DNA from: Pseudomonas sp. FP2196
Lineage (GTDB): Bacteria; Pseudomonadota; Gammaproteobacteria; Pseudomonadales; Pseudomonadaceae
Reading direction: 5' to 3'
Assembly: GCF_030687715.1 (NCBI RefSeq)
Contig: NZ_CP117445.1
Span: forward strand, 2,104,501-2,168,500
Length of the DNA: 64,000 nucleotides
Each line of letters opens with the position of its first letter. The stretch's first letter is position 1. A program made the translations under genes and the position numbers. Below the pieces are notes generated by a model, which was not told the origin of the DNA, searched no databases, and was given only the letters and a program-made list of their open reading frames with translations. Positions 34,281 to 43,844 of the stretch are shown piece after piece.

Positions 34281-36254
34281 TCATTCACTGGTAAGGGCCG
34301 TGACCGGGTCGAGCCGGGCAGCTTTGCGGGCCGGCATGAAGCCGAAGACAACACCGGTGACCAGTGCGCAGCCGAAGGCGCCGAGCACGGCCATCAGGGA
34401 AAACGCCACAGCGACTTCACTGAGCACCAGCACGCCACCGACGATCAGCGCCAACGCGATCCCGGCAATGCCGCCGACCACCGAGAGCATCACGGCCTCG
34501 GTGAGGAACTGGCGCAGGATGTCCCGTTGTCGGGCACCTGTGGCCATGCGGATACCGATCTCGCGGGTGCGTTCGCGCACGGTCATGAGCATGATGTTCA
34601 TCACGCCGATACCGCCCACCAGCAGCGAGATCGCGGCAATCGAACCGAGCATCAGCGACAGGGTGTTTTGCGTGCGTGCCTCGGCCTGGATCATCGCCGC
34701 GTTGTTGGTCAGTTCGAAATCCTTTTTGCCATTGTGCAGGCGCAGCATCAGTTGTTCGATGGCCTGTTCGGCTTCCTTGACCTTGCGTGCGTCGGCGGCG
34801 GCGATGGCCACGTATTCCGGATCGCGGGTGCCGAACAGTCGCACGCTGGCTGCCGAGTAGGGCACGGCAATTCGATCATCGCTGTCGGAGTCGCCGGAGC
34901 TGGCGCCTTTTTCCGCCAGTACGCCGACCACCTGAAACGGCACGTTCTCGATCAGGATGTAATGGCCGATCGGGTTGATCACATCCTTGAGCAATTTGCT
35001 GCGCACCTTGTGGCCGATCACCGCAACGGCTGCGGCATTCTGTTCATCGGCGTCGGTGAAATAACTGCCTTGCACCACCGGCCAGTTGAAGATCGCCGGG
35101 AAGTTTGTGTCGTTACCGCCGACATAACTCATATGGTCGATATTGCCGTAACGCACCCCGGCCTCGGCGCCGTTGACCGGCATGATCCGCTGCACTTGCG
35201 GCAGGCTCGCCAAGGCACGGACATCGTCCAGAGTGATGACGCCCGGCGGCGTGCGTGGGTTGGGTGCCGAACCGCTCAGGTAGATGATGTTGGAGCCGAA
35301 CGCGCCCATTTGCGCCATGACCTGGCGCTTGCTGCCTTCGCCGACCGCCAGCATCACCACCACCGACGCCACGCCGATGATGATCCCGAGCAAGGTCAGC
35401 GCGGTGCGGAAGCGGTTGATCCACATCACCCGCCACGCCGCGTGCAACGCGTCCACCAGTTCGCCTTTCCAGGCACCGGTCGCCTCGGCGCCCTCGGCCA
35501 GACGCTTGCGCAGATCCACCGCTTGCAAGGCGTCCGGGTTGGCAGTGGTTTGTGCGTCGGGATTGTCTTTGGCGCTGTCGCTGATGATCAGGCCGTCGCG
35601 GATTTCGATGATGCGCTTGGCCCGGGCCGCCACTTCGCGATCGTGGGTGATGAGGATCACCACATGGCCCTGGCTCGCCAATTCGTCGAGCAACGCCATG
35701 ACCTCTTTGCCGCTGTGGCTGTCGAGGGCACCGGTGGGTTCGTCGGCAAGAATGATGTGGCCGCCGTTCATCAAGGCGCGGGCAATCGATACCCGCTGTT
35801 GTTGGCCGCCGGAAAGCTGATGCGGACGGTTGCCGGTGCGCGAGGCCAGGCCGAGTCGGTCGAGCAGGGCGGCCGCGCGGGCATGACGTTCGGCCGCCGG
35901 CGTGCCAGCATAGATGGCCGGCATCTCGACGTTTTCCTGGGCCGAGCCGGACGGGATCAGGTGATAACCCTGGAACACAAAACCGAACGCTTCGCGGCGT
36001 AGCCAGGCCAGTTCGTCGCTGTCCAGGCCGGCGACGTTTTCCCCGGCGAAGCGGTATTCGCCGGACGTCGGCCGATCCAGGCAGCCGAGAATGTTCATCA
36101 AGGTTGACTTGCCGGAGCCGGAAGCGCCGACGATCGCGACGAACTCGCCGGTATGGATCGACAGGTCGATGCCACGCAAGACGTGAACTTCAGGGGCGTC
36201 GCCACCGCCGTAGGATTTGCGGATGTCCTGCAGGTCGATCAGGGGCGTCTGCAT
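34281..36254 (-). CDS. pvdT: MacB-like ABC efflux permease/ATPase PvdT
   Basis: 657 aa. N-terminal ATPase (Walker [10 protein letters not shown], signature LSGGQQQRV, Walker [13 protein letters not shown]), then a linker, first transmembrane helix ([21 protein letters not shown]), MacB periplasmic domain, and three C-terminal helices (FtsX family, ending [12 protein letters not shown]). MacB-type tripartite pump driving pyoverdine secretion from the periplasm. Its ATG follows the pvdR stop with no gap (TGAATG), which implies translational coupling. Confidence 0.95.
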   Translation of the reverse strand: MQTPLIDLQDIRKSYGGGDAPEVHVLRGIDLSIHTGEFVAIVGASGSGKSTLMNILGCLDRPTSGEYRFAGENVAGLDSDELAWLRREAFGFVFQGYHLIPSGSAQENVEMPAIYAGTPAAERHARAAALLDRLGLASRTGNRPHQLSGGQQQRVSIARALMNGGHIILADEPTGALDSHSGKEVMALLDELASQGHVVILITHDREVAARAKRIIEIRDGLIISDSAKDNPDAQTTANPDALQAVDLRKRLAEGAEATGAWKGELVDALHAAWRVMWINRFRTALTLLGIIIGVASVVVMLAVGEGSKRQVMAQMGAFGSNIIYLSGSAPNPRTPPGVITLDDVRALASLPQVQRIMPVNGAEAGVRYGNIDHMSYVGGNDTNFPAIFNWPVVQGSYFTDADEQNAAAVAVIGHKVRSKLLKDVINPIGHYILIENVPFQVVGVLAEKGASSGDSDSDDRIAVPYSAASVRLFGTRDPEYVAIAAADARKVKEAEQAIEQLMLRLHNGKKDFELTNNAAMIQAEARTQNTLSLMLGSIAAISLLVGGIGVMNIMLMTVRERTREIGIRMATGARQRDILRQFLTEAVMLSVVGGIAGIALALIVGGVLVLSEVAVAFSLMAVLGAFGCALVTGVVFGFMPARKAARLDPVTALTSE

Positions 36255-37427
36255 TCAACCCCCGCTGCCGTCAGCCGGGCCGATCAGCAAGTGATCACCT
36301 TCGCTCAGGCCATCGAGAATCTGCACCTTGAGACGGTCACTGATGCCGGTGTGCACCTCTCGCGATTCGATGTTGCCGTTGGGGGCGACCACTCGAGCCG
36401 TTTGCCGATCGGCCTGGTTGCTGCCATTCAGGGCTGCCACCGGTGCGGTAAGGATGCCTTTGGCCTGATTCGCGACGAAGAACACTTGGGTGGTCATTTC
36501 GGCCATCAGCGCGTTGTCGGCGTTATCAACGTCGAGCAGCACGGTGTAGAGCACCACGCGGGCGCTGCCACTTTTGCTGGCGCTGGCCGGGCTGCCACCG
36601 CCCTGGCTGGTTTGATCCAGCGGTTTGGGCGGCACCGGCAGGATCTGCCGCACGGTGCTGCTCCAGCGCCGGTTACCGCCGCTGAGGGTGGTGAAGTAAG
36701 CGGTCATGCCCGGTTTGACGTGGCCGATGTCGGCTTCCGACACCTCGGCCCACACCGTCATCGGTGAGAGTTTGGCGATGCGCAGGATCAGCGGTGTCTG
36801 TTGCTGGGCGTTGAGGGTCTGGCCTTCGCGGGCATCGAGGGCGACCACTGTGCCGGCCATCGGCGCATAGATCCGGGTGTAGCCGAGTTCGGCCAGATCG
36901 CTGCGCAGGCTGGCTTCGGCCTGACGAATCTGCGCCTGGAACATGTCGACGCGGGCCTGCGTGGCTTTCAGTTCGGCGCGGGCGGTCTGTACGTCTTCTT
37001 CACGGGTTGCACCGCCGGCGGCAAGATTCTGCTGGCGCTGGTACTTCTGTTGCGCCAGTTCATGCTGGGCGCGTTGTTCCTGCAATTGCGCCTTTAGATT
37101 CTCGACGGAGAAGCGCCCGGCATCGAGCTTGGCCTTCTGCGTCGACGGGTCGATCTCCACCAGCAACTGGCCTTCCTTGACCACGTCGCCGACTTCCACG
37201 TGGATCTTCTGAATCTGTCCTGACGCCTGTGCGCCCACATCGACATAGCGACGTGGCTGCAGGGTGCCGAGCGCAGTGACGCTGCTTTCGATGTCGCCGC
37301 GTGTGACTTGCACGGTGGCAAATTTATCCCGGCCCGGCGGCATGATCTGCCACGCGGCGTAAGCGACAACGGGGATCAGACAAAGGACTGCGAGCAGGGC
37401 GCGTCGGGCGGGGCGGGGACGTTTCAT
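36255..37427 (-). CDS. pvdR: MacA-like periplasmic adaptor PvdR
   Basis: 390 aa from MKRPRPARRALL; one N-terminal membrane anchor (LLAVLCLIPVVAYAAW), then a membrane-fusion-protein body: lipoyl half-motifs (VDVGAQASGQIQKIHVEVGDVVKEGQLL and the later APMAGTVVALDAREGQ), a long alpha-helical hairpin rich in Gln and Leu (~100-180), and a beta-barrel (PMTVWAEVSEADIGHVKPG). It links PvdT to OpmQ. First gene of pvdRT-opmQ, preceded by a perfect PvdS box. An in-frame Met 45 bases upstream is less likely. Confidence 0.94.
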   Translation of the reverse strand: MKRPRPARRALLAVLCLIPVVAYAAWQIMPPGRDKFATVQVTRGDIESSVTALGTLQPRRYVDVGAQASGQIQKIHVEVGDVVKEGQLLVEIDPSTQKAKLDAGRFSVENLKAQLQEQRAQHELAQQKYQRQQNLAAGGATREEDVQTARAELKATQARVDMFQAQIRQAEASLRSDLAELGYTRIYAPMAGTVVALDAREGQTLNAQQQTPLILRIAKLSPMTVWAEVSEADIGHVKPGMTAYFTTLSGGNRRWSSTVRQILPVPPKPLDQTSQGGGSPASASKSGSARVVLYTVLLDVDNADNALMAEMTTQVFFVANQAKGILTAPVAALNGSNQADRQTARVVAPNGNIESREVHTGISDRLKVQILDGLSEGDHLLIGPADGSGG

Positions 37428-37535
37428 GCAGGGTTCCGGCCAGTGGAAATCGGCCCGTCGTTCGGCTCGCACACAGATTCGGGCAGCGCTGAACGCTGTC
37501 GCAGGGCACGACAGACACGGGAAGCTGTCCTGTAA

Positions 37536-37559
37536 ACGAGGAAAGTGCAGGGGAATTTA
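37536..37559 (-). promoter_or_regulatory. Iron-starvation (PvdS) box for pvdRT-opmQ
   Basis: On the minus strand, TAAAT (37559-37555), 16 bases, CGT (37538-37536), 108 bp before pvdR. Exact consensus. It lies in the 324-bp divergent region between pvdR and fpvI. Confidence 0.8.
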
Positions 37560-37632
37560 AGCGCTGACACACGATGTAACAGCTATAGCGCAGGACTATT
37601 TATCGGGCAAAGACAAACGCTACTTTAAATCT

Positions 37633-37652
37633 ATATGAGAATTACTATAAAT
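37633..37652. promoter_or_regulatory. Possible Fur box upstream of fpvI
   Basis: ATATGAGAATTACTATAAAT resembles Fur operators (GATAATGATAATCATTATC-like, AT-rich with GAGAATTA core). It is the only strongly AT-rich stretch in this divergent region and lies about 100 bp before fpvI. No TAAAT-N16/17-CGT box is present on the fpvI side, consistent with direct Fur repression of the sigma gene. Confidence 0.5.
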
Positions 37653-37751
37653 TACGCACCTCACGTTGCCACTATCTTGCTACCGCTCATCGCGTGTTCA
37701 TCGATCAGTGTGCTCAAGGACAGAAACCGCACCTTTTTGCGGCCGGGAGTC

Positions 37752-38234
37752 ATGTTGGAAAACTACTATCGCGAGCTGGTGTGTTTCCTGAACGCCAAGC
37801 TGGGCAACCGTCAGGTTGCCGAGGATGTGGTGCATGACGCCTATTTGCGGGTGCTGGAGCGTTCCAGCGACACGCCGATCGAGCAACCTCGGGCGTTTCT
37901 TTATCGCACGGCGTTGAATCTGGTCATCGACGATCATCGGCGCAATGCCCTGCGCCAAGTCGAACCGCTGGAAGTGCTCGACAATGAAGAGCGCTATTTC
38001 ACGCCTTCCCCCCACGGCACCCTCGATCACGGCCAACGCCTGGAAATGCTCCAGCGTGCCCTGGCCGAACTGTCATCCGTCTGCCGTGAAAGTTTTCTGC
38101 TGCGCAAGATCGACGGCCTGTCGCATCCGGAAATTGCTGAACAGCTCGGCATTTCCAAGGCTCTGGTGGAAAAGCATATCGTCAATGCCATGAAACATTG
38201 CCGCCTGCGGATCAAGCAATGGGATGCCCATTGA
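37752..38234 (+). CDS. fpvI: ECF sigma factor FpvI
   Basis: 160 aa from MLENYYREL, preceded by GGGAG at 37744-37749. Sigma-70 region 2 (FLNAKLGNRQVAEDVVHDAYLRVLER, PRAFLYRTALNLVIDDHRR) and region 4 (LSSVCRESFLLRKIDGLSHPEIAEQLGISKALVEKHIVNAM) mark a FecI-type ECF factor. An open frame running 39 codons further upstream carries the Fur-like site and is not coding. FpvI drives fpvA when ferripyoverdine binds the receptor. Its anti-sigma partner FpvR is not in the window. pvdA follows on the same strand but has its own box. Confidence 0.93.
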   Translation: MLENYYRELVCFLNAKLGNRQVAEDVVHDAYLRVLERSSDTPIEQPRAFLYRTALNLVIDDHRRNALRQVEPLEVLDNEERYFTPSPHGTLDHGQRLEMLQRALAELSSVCRESFLLRKIDGLSHPEIAEQLGISKALVEKHIVNAMKHCRLRIKQWDAH

Positions 38235-38245
38235 GCCATCGCCGG

Positions 38246-38269
38246 TAAATTTTATTTCACTGTCCTCGT
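38246..38269 (+). promoter_or_regulatory. Iron-starvation (PvdS) box for pvdA
   Basis: TAAAT (38246-38250), 16 bases, CGT (38267-38269), 98 bp before the pvdA start. Exact consensus. Confidence 0.8.
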
Positions 38270-38367
38270 TCCTACTCAACAGACGACCTGCTGTCCTGCT
38301 CAAGGCCGGTCAGGTCACTTAGGCTCTCCTTCCCCTTGTTGAGGGGTTCATCCAGAGGACACTGGAA

Positions 38368-39702
38368 ATGACACAGGCAATTGCATCGCCCATCGTTCAC
38401 GACCTGATCGGCGTCGGTTTCGGCCCTTCGAACCTGGCGCTGGCCATCGCTCTGCAAGAGCGCGGCCCGACGCACGGCGAACTGGATGTACTGTTCCTCG
38501 ACAAGCAGGCCGACTACAGCTGGCACGGTAATACCCTGTCGACCCAGAGCGAACTGCAGATTTCCTTCCTGAAGGATCTGGTGACCCTGCGCAATCCGAC
38601 CAGCCCTTACTCGTTCGTCAATTACCTCAAGTACCACGGCCGTCTGGTCGACTTCATCAACCTCGGCACCTTCTACCCGTGCCGCATGGAGTACAACGAC
38701 TACCTGCGCTGGGTCGCCGGGCAGTTCACCGAGCAGAGCCGTTATGGTGAAGAAGTGCTGACCATCGAGCCGGTACTGCACAACCATCAGGTTGAAGCGT
38801 TGCGCGTGATTTCCCGCGATAGCCAGGGCCAGCAACATGTACGTACCACTCGTTCGGTGGTGGTCAGCGCCGGCGGCACGCCACGAATTCCCGAGGCGTT
38901 CAAGGCGTTGAAAGGCGACACCCGCGTGTTCCACCATTCGCAATACCTGTCGCAGATGGCCAAGCAGCCTTGCGTGAACAATCAGCCGATGAGCATCGCG
39001 ATCATCGGAGGCGGGCAGAGCGCGGCGGAGGCGTTTATCGATCTGAACGATTCGTTCCCGTCGGTGCAAGTCGACATGATTTTGCGTGGCTCGGCCCTCA
39101 AGCCTGCAGACGACAGCCCGTTCGTCAACGAAGTGTTCTCGCCTGAGTTCACCGATCTGGTGTTCCAGCAGAACAATGCCGAGCGTGAACGTCTGGTCAA
39201 CGAGTACCACAACACCAACTACTCAGTGGTGGACATCGACCTGATCGAACGCATCTACGGCATCTTCTACCGCCAGAAAGTCTCCGGGATTGCCCGCCAT
39301 GCGTTTCGCACCCTGACCACCGTCGAGAGCGCCACCGCTACTGAAAACGGTATCGAACTGGCGGTGCGCAACAACGCCACTGGCGAAGTCACCGTGCGCC
39401 TTTACGACGCCGTGGTGCTGGCCACCGGCTACGAGCGGCAGATGCACCGTAAATTGCTGGCACCGCTGGAAGAGTATTTGGGCGACTTCGAAGTTGATCG
39501 CAATTACAAGCTGATCACTGATGAGCGCTGCAAGGCCGGCATCTACATGCAGGGCTTCTGCCAGGCCAGCCATGGCCTGAGTGACACGCTACTGTCGGTG
39601 TTGCCGATCCGTGCGGACGAGATTGCCGGCTCGCTGTATGAGCATGGCAAGAACCGTGGGCATCGGTCGATGGCGGATCTGTTGTTGGCGACTGCCAGCT
39701 GA
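38368..39702 (+). CDS. pvdA: L-ornithine N5-monooxygenase PvdA
   Basis: 444 aa. FAD-binding GVGFGPSNLALA at the N-terminus, substrate-loop sequence DLVTLRNPTSPYSFVNYL, NADPH-binding IIGGGQSAAE near residue 210, and the C-terminal ATGYERQ motif of N-hydroxylating monooxygenases. It hydroxylates ornithine to give the N5-hydroxyornithine used for hydroxamate iron ligands; this agrees with the two basic A-domain codes in the synthetases. Start ATG has AGAGGA about 8 bases upstream. Formyl- or acetyltransferase genes that would complete the hydroxamate (pvdF or pvdY type) are not in the window. Confidence 0.97.
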   Translation: MTQAIASPIVHDLIGVGFGPSNLALAIALQERGPTHGELDVLFLDKQADYSWHGNTLSTQSELQISFLKDLVTLRNPTSPYSFVNYLKYHGRLVDFINLGTFYPCRMEYNDYLRWVAGQFTEQSRYGEEVLTIEPVLHNHQVEALRVISRDSQGQQHVRTTRSVVVSAGGTPRIPEAFKALKGDTRVFHHSQYLSQMAKQPCVNNQPMSIAIIGGGQSAAEAFIDLNDSFPSVQVDMILRGSALKPADDSPFVNEVFSPEFTDLVFQQNNAERERLVNEYHNTNYSVVDIDLIERIYGIFYRQKVSGIARHAFRTLTTVESATATENGIELAVRNNATGEVTVRLYDAVVLATGYERQMHRKLLAPLEEYLGDFEVDRNYKLITDERCKAGIYMQGFCQASHGLSDTLLSVLPIRADEIAGSLYEHGKNRGHRSMADLLLATAS

Positions 39703-39726
39703 ATCAGCATTGCCTGATACACCGCA

Positions 39727-39799
39727 TTCGCGAGCAGGCTCGCTCCCACAATGGTTCTGTGTACGCAGGACAAAATGTGGGAGCGAGCCTGCTCGCGAA
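39727..39799. repeat. REP doublet (REPIN) after pvdA
   Basis: TTCGCGAGCAGGCTCGCTCC extended to CCCACA (39727-39750) is repeated as a perfect 24-bp inverted copy at 39776-39799, with a 25-bp spacer. This is the common Pseudomonas REP type. It probably also marks the 3' end of the pvdA transcript. Confidence 0.85.
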
Positions 39800-39882
39800 G
39801 GGGCCATCAAAAGCACCACAAAATCCGAATCCTGAACCCTTCCTGAACGCCCCCCACATTCCCCGACACACCTCCTTTTGCC

Positions 39883-40274
39883 GGTTTACTCTCCAGACAT
39901 CGAGGCGTAAGCTTCGCGCGTTTTCATCAATAGCGGAGACCCACAGTGGGTACTTGTTCGAGTGACAGTTGTCGGCCGGTCTCGGTAACCGGCAGATTCT
40001 CGGCAAGATAACGCGCCTCTTTTGTGCCGTTGTCTCGCCGTAACAGCGAGCAGCGGCATCCCGTGCATGGCCAGTCCTTGGTCGTGTCTGGACGTTCCTT
40101 CTCATCGACGCTGAACAGAGCGTGATGTCGACTTTATCGTCGCCATTGCAGCCCTATCGACACGCCTGTCTTTTTTGACCGGCGCGCCAAACCTTGCCGT
40201 GCCGGTTTACCCGGCGGACGAGGCGCGGCCGTACCTGCTTGACGGTTTCCCGGCTGACCACAGGGGCAACAGCC
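39883..40274 (+). promoter_or_regulatory. Long leader of mgtA, candidate Mg2+-responsive control region
   Basis: About 390 bp between the REP element and mgtA contain no convincing gene. GGTTTA (39883-39888), five bases, CAGACA is a half-matching PhoP box (consensus GGTTTA-N5-GGTTTA), followed by TAAGCT as a possible -10. Downstream there are several small inverted repeats (ACCCAC/GTGGGT; CCGGT/ACCGG; TCGC/GCGA), so a structured 5' leader is plausible. No known riboswitch class was recognised. Confidence 0.3.
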
Positions 40275-42974
40275 ATGAAACTTACGCTCAAGGAATTTTT
40301 CGCAGGTTTTCTGCGGACCCGCCACATCGCCCGGCACTTCCGTCGCCTGGCGCTGCTGGAAACCATCAACGACACCACGGTCAGCCGTGAAGTCCCGCCC
40401 ACTCTGGCCAACACGCTGGTGGATGCCGCGCATGGCGACAGCGCTGTGTTGCTGTCTTCAATGGGCACGCATGCCGAAGGCCTGACCGATTTCGAAGTCG
40501 ATGCTTTGCGTGCGCAGCACGGCCTCAATGAAGTCGAACATGAGCAACCGCTGCCATGGTGGACCCACCTGTGGCACTGCTATAAAAACCCGTTCAACCT
40601 GCTGCTGACCTTGCTGGCGGTGATCTCGTGGCTGACCGAAGACCTCAAAGCCGCCGTGGTGATTTTCTCCATGGTGGTGCTGTCGACGCTGCTGCGCTTT
40701 TGGCAGGAAAGCAAATCCAACCAGGCCGCCGACGCACTCAAGGCCATGGTCAGCAATACCGCCACGGTGATGCGCCGTGACGCACCGCGGGCCGAGTTGC
40801 CGATCAAGCAATTGGTGCCGGGCGATCTGATCGTACTGTCGGCTGGCGACATGATTCCCGCCGATTGCCGGGTGCTCAGCGCCAAAGACCTGTTCGTCAG
40901 CCAGGCCGCGATGACCGGTGAATCGATGCCGGTGGAGAAGTTTCCACGTCAGGCCGATCGCGACACACGCAATCCGCTGGAGCTGGAAAATATCCTGTTC
41001 ATGGGCACCAATGTGGTGTCCGGCACGGCGGTGGCAGTGGTTCTCACCACCGGCAACAACACCTACTTCGGTGCCCTGGCGCAACGTGTCGGTGCGACTG
41101 ATCGTGCGGTCACGTCGTTCCAGCAAGGCGTCAACAAAGTCAGCTGGCTGCTGATCCGCTTCATGTTCGTCATGGCGCCGCTGGTGCTGTTCCTCAACGG
41201 TTTCACCAAGGGTGACTGGACCGAAGCGCTGCTGTTCGCGCTGTCGATTGCCGTCGGTCTGACCCCGGAAATGCTGCCGATGATCGTCACCTCGACACTG
41301 GCCAAGGGGGCGGTGTTTCTGTCGCGCAAGAAAGTCATCGTCAAACGCCTCGATGCCATTCAGAACTTCGGCGCCATGGACGTGCTGTGCACCGACAAGA
41401 CTGGCACCCTGACCCAAGACAAGATTTTCCTCGCGCGCAATGTCGACGTCTGGGGCGAAGACTCCGACGATGTGCTGGAAATGGCCTACCTCAACAGCTA
41501 CTACCAGACCGGCCTGAAAAACCTGTTGGACGTAGCGGTGCTCGAACACGTGGAAGTCCACCGCGAACTGAAAGTCGGCACCGCGTTTCGCAAGGTCGAT
41601 GAGATCCCGTTCGACTTCAACCGTCGGCGCATGTCGGTGGTGGTCGAGGGGCGCGGTCAGCCGCATCAACTGATCTGCAAAGGCGCGGTGGAAGAAGTGC
41701 TTGCGGTGTGCAGCCGCGTGCGTCACGGCGACGTCGATGAAGCCTTGAGCGATGAATTGCTGACCCGGATTCGTCAGGTCACCGCAGCATTCAACGCTGA
41801 AGGCTTGCGCGTAGTGGCGGTGGCGGCCCGCTCGATGCCTGAAGGTCGCGACGTCTATAACCTGGCCGATGAACAGGATCTGACGCTGATTGGTTACGTG
41901 GCATTCCTTGATCCACCGAAGGAAAGCACCGCGCCGGCGCTCAAGGCCTTGGCCGAGCATGGCGTGGCGGTGAAAGTGCTGACCGGCGACAACGAGCTGG
42001 TGACCGCGAAGATCTGCCGCGAAGTCGGCCTCGCGCAACAGGGCCTGTTGCTGGGCAACGACGTCGAACGCATGAGCGATGCCGAACTGGCAGTGGCCGT
42101 GGAAACCACCAACGTCTTTGCCAAACTGACGCCGTCGCACAAGGAACGCATCGTGCGCATCCTCAAGGGCAACGGCCATGTGGTCGGTTTCATGGGCGAC
42201 GGCATCAACGACGCGCCAGCGCTGCGCACCGCCGATATCGGTATTTCCGTGGACAGCGCGGTGGACATCGCCAAGGAAGCGGCCGACATCATCCTGCTGG
42301 AAAAGAGCCTGATGGTGCTGGAGGAGGGCGTGCTCGAAGGGCGCCGGACCTTCGCCAACATGCTCAAGTACATCAAGATGACCGCCAGTTCCAACTTCGG
42401 CAATGTGTTCTCGGTGTTGGTCGCCAGTGCATTTATTCCGTTTCTGCCGATGCTGCCAATGCACCTGCTGGTGCAGAACCTGCTCTACGACATTTCGCAG
42501 ATCGCCATCCCGTTCGATAACGTCGATGAGGAGATGTTGAAAAAACCGCAGCGCTGGCAGCCGGGCGACGTCGGGCGCTTCATGCTGTTCTTCGGCCCGA
42601 TCAGTTCGATCTTCGACATCACCACGTTCGCCTTGATGTGGTACGTGTTTGACGCCAATACCCCGGATCACCAGACGCTGTTCCAGTCGGGCTGGTTCGT
42701 GGTGGGGTTGCTGACCCAGACGCTGATCGTGCACATGATCCGCACGCCGAAGATTCCGTTCCTGCAAAGCCGTGCCGCCATGCCGCTGCTGGTGATGACC
42801 GGGATCATCATGGCCGTGGGCATCTTCCTGCCAATGGGCCCGCTGGCGCATTACTTCAAATTGCAGGCGCTGCCATCGCTGTACTTCGTGTTCCTGCCGG
42901 TGATCCTGCTGGCGTACATGGCGTTGACCCAAGCGGTTAAAGGGTTCTACATCCGCCGGTTCGGCTGGCAGTAA
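40275..42974 (+). CDS. mgtA: Magnesium-transporting P-type ATPase (MgtA)
   Basis: 899 aa from MKLTLKEFFAGF, with CAGGGG upstream; an in-frame extension of 27 codons is unlike the family. P3B-type ATPase: actuator motif TGESMPVEK, phosphorylation site DKTGTLTQD, hinge GDGINDAPALR, M4 motif VGLTPEMLPMIV, and about ten membrane helices (cation ATPase N-domain DFEVDALRAQHGLNEVEHEQP). It imports Mg2+ across the inner membrane at the cost of ATP. An MgtC-family gene follows after 149 bp on the same strand, the usual pair induced in low Mg2+. Confidence 0.95.
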   Translation: MKLTLKEFFAGFLRTRHIARHFRRLALLETINDTTVSREVPPTLANTLVDAAHGDSAVLLSSMGTHAEGLTDFEVDALRAQHGLNEVEHEQPLPWWTHLWHCYKNPFNLLLTLLAVISWLTEDLKAAVVIFSMVVLSTLLRFWQESKSNQAADALKAMVSNTATVMRRDAPRAELPIKQLVPGDLIVLSAGDMIPADCRVLSAKDLFVSQAAMTGESMPVEKFPRQADRDTRNPLELENILFMGTNVVSGTAVAVVLTTGNNTYFGALAQRVGATDRAVTSFQQGVNKVSWLLIRFMFVMAPLVLFLNGFTKGDWTEALLFALSIAVGLTPEMLPMIVTSTLAKGAVFLSRKKVIVKRLDAIQNFGAMDVLCTDKTGTLTQDKIFLARNVDVWGEDSDDVLEMAYLNSYYQTGLKNLLDVAVLEHVEVHRELKVGTAFRKVDEIPFDFNRRRMSVVVEGRGQPHQLICKGAVEEVLAVCSRVRHGDVDEALSDELLTRIRQVTAAFNAEGLRVVAVAARSMPEGRDVYNLADEQDLTLIGYVAFLDPPKESTAPALKALAEHGVAVKVLTGDNELVTAKICREVGLAQQGLLLGNDVERMSDAELAVAVETTNVFAKLTPSHKERIVRILKGNGHVVGFMGDGINDAPALRTADIGISVDSAVDIAKEAADIILLEKSLMVLEEGVLEGRRTFANMLKYIKMTASSNFGNVFSVLVASAFIPFLPMLPMHLLVQNLLYDISQIAIPFDNVDEEMLKKPQRWQPGDVGRFMLFFGPISSIFDITTFALMWYVFDANTPDHQTLFQSGWFVVGLLTQTLIVHMIRTPKIPFLQSRAAMPLLVMTGIIMAVGIFLPMGPLAHYFKLQALPSLYFVFLPVILLAYMALTQAVKGFYIRRFGWQ

Positions 42975-42991
42975 AGTTCGGACAAAACTGT

Positions 42992-43098
42992 TCCCTTTAG
43001 GAGCTGCCGCAGGCTGCGATCTTTTGATCTTGTTTTTAAAAGGCAAAGTCAAAAGATCGTCCGATCGCGGCCCGAGCCTGCGGCAGCTCCTACAGGGA
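42992..43098. repeat. REP doublet between mgtA and mgtC
   Basis: TCCCTTTAGGAGCTGCCGCA plus GGCTGCGATC is mirrored by GCGATCGCGGCC-type sequence and GAGCCTGCGGCAGCTCCTAC at 43045-43098. The arms form a stem-loop pair around a TTTTGATCTT spacer. Same family as the degraded copy at 32803-32880. It may reduce read-through from mgtA to mgtC. Confidence 0.8.
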
Positions 43099-43123
43099 CG
43101 GTGTGTTTTTCAAGGATTTCATC

Positions 43124-43840
43124 ATGCAAGCCATCAACAATCTCAACCTCACTTCGCTGCTCGACACCCTGATCAGCCTCAGCGCCGCGTTCATCCTCGG
43201 CGGCCTGATCGGCTTCGAGCGCCAGTATCGGCAACGCACTGCCGGCCTGCGCACCAATGTGCTGGTGGCGGTCGGCGCGGCGATTTTCGTGGATATGGCC
43301 AACCGTCTCGCCGGCGCTGAAGGCGCGGTGCGGGTGGTCGCCTATGTGGTCTCCGGCATCGGTTTTCTCGGCGCCGGGGTGATCATGCGCGAAGAAGGCA
43401 ACGTGCGCGGGCTCAACACCGCCGCGACCCTGTGGACTTCCGCCGCAGTCGGCGCCTGCGCAGGTGCTGATCTGCTCGCCGAAGCCGTGCTCGGCACACT
43501 GTTCATCCTCGCCGCCAACACCTTGCTGCGCCCGATCGTCAACAACATCAACCGTCAGCCACTGGACGTGGTCTCGGCGGAAGTCACCAACATCGTCTAC
43601 GTCATCGCCCGGCGCTCGCAGCAGAAAGCCGTGTTCGCCTTGCTCGAAGCGGAACTGGAACGCAGTAATTACCCGGCCAGCGATGTCGACGTACATGCCT
43701 TCGGCGCCGATGAAATCGAGATCGAAGCGACGCTGGCCACCACCTCGGTTGATGGCGATGAACTGGACGCATTGGTCGCGCGGATCTCGACGTCGTCGCT
43801 GGTAGTGCAGGCGTTCTGGAGTCCGAGTACTACCGATTAG
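43124..43840 (+). CDS. mgtC: MgtC/SapB-family membrane protein
   Basis: 238 aa from MQAINNLNL, with AAGGA eight bases upstream; a GTG seven codons earlier is less likely. MgtC hallmark [28 protein letters not shown], then [35 protein letters not shown], with four to five membrane helices, and a C-terminal ACT-like cytosolic domain (~155-238). MgtC proteins aid growth in low Mg2+ and in hosts, in some cases by acting on the F-type ATPase. It lies directly before the fimbrial and signalling region. Confidence 0.93.
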   Translation: MQAINNLNLTSLLDTLISLSAAFILGGLIGFERQYRQRTAGLRTNVLVAVGAAIFVDMANRLAGAEGAVRVVAYVVSGIGFLGAGVIMREEGNVRGLNTAATLWTSAAVGACAGADLLAEAVLGTLFILAANTLLRPIVNNINRQPLDVVSAEVTNIVYVIARRSQQKAVFALLEAELERSNYPASDVDVHAFGADEIEIEATLATTSVDGDELDALVARISTSSLVVQAFWSPSTTD

Positions 43841-43844
43841 CGCT

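Noticed and set aside
37635..37751. 39-codon N-terminal extension of fpvI
   Set aside because: It contains the Fur-like site, is not sigma-factor-like, and the ATG at 37752 has a ribosome site and the family start.
38262..38276. GTTCCTACT near the pvdA promoter, similar to the TTTCCTACA boxes
   Set aside because: It lacks the GGAAA left arm and overlaps the PvdS box of pvdA; taken as a chance match and a reminder of background frequency.
40175..40390. Possible MgtL-like leader peptide before mgtA (Pro-containing frame starting TTG)
   Set aside because: Start codon and ribosome site are weak, the frame runs into mgtA, and nothing supports translation.
40458..43052. 864-aa minus-strand open frame opposite mgtA
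   Set aside because: Complementary to a P-type ATPase with all motifs on the plus strand; His/Gln-rich shadow translation.
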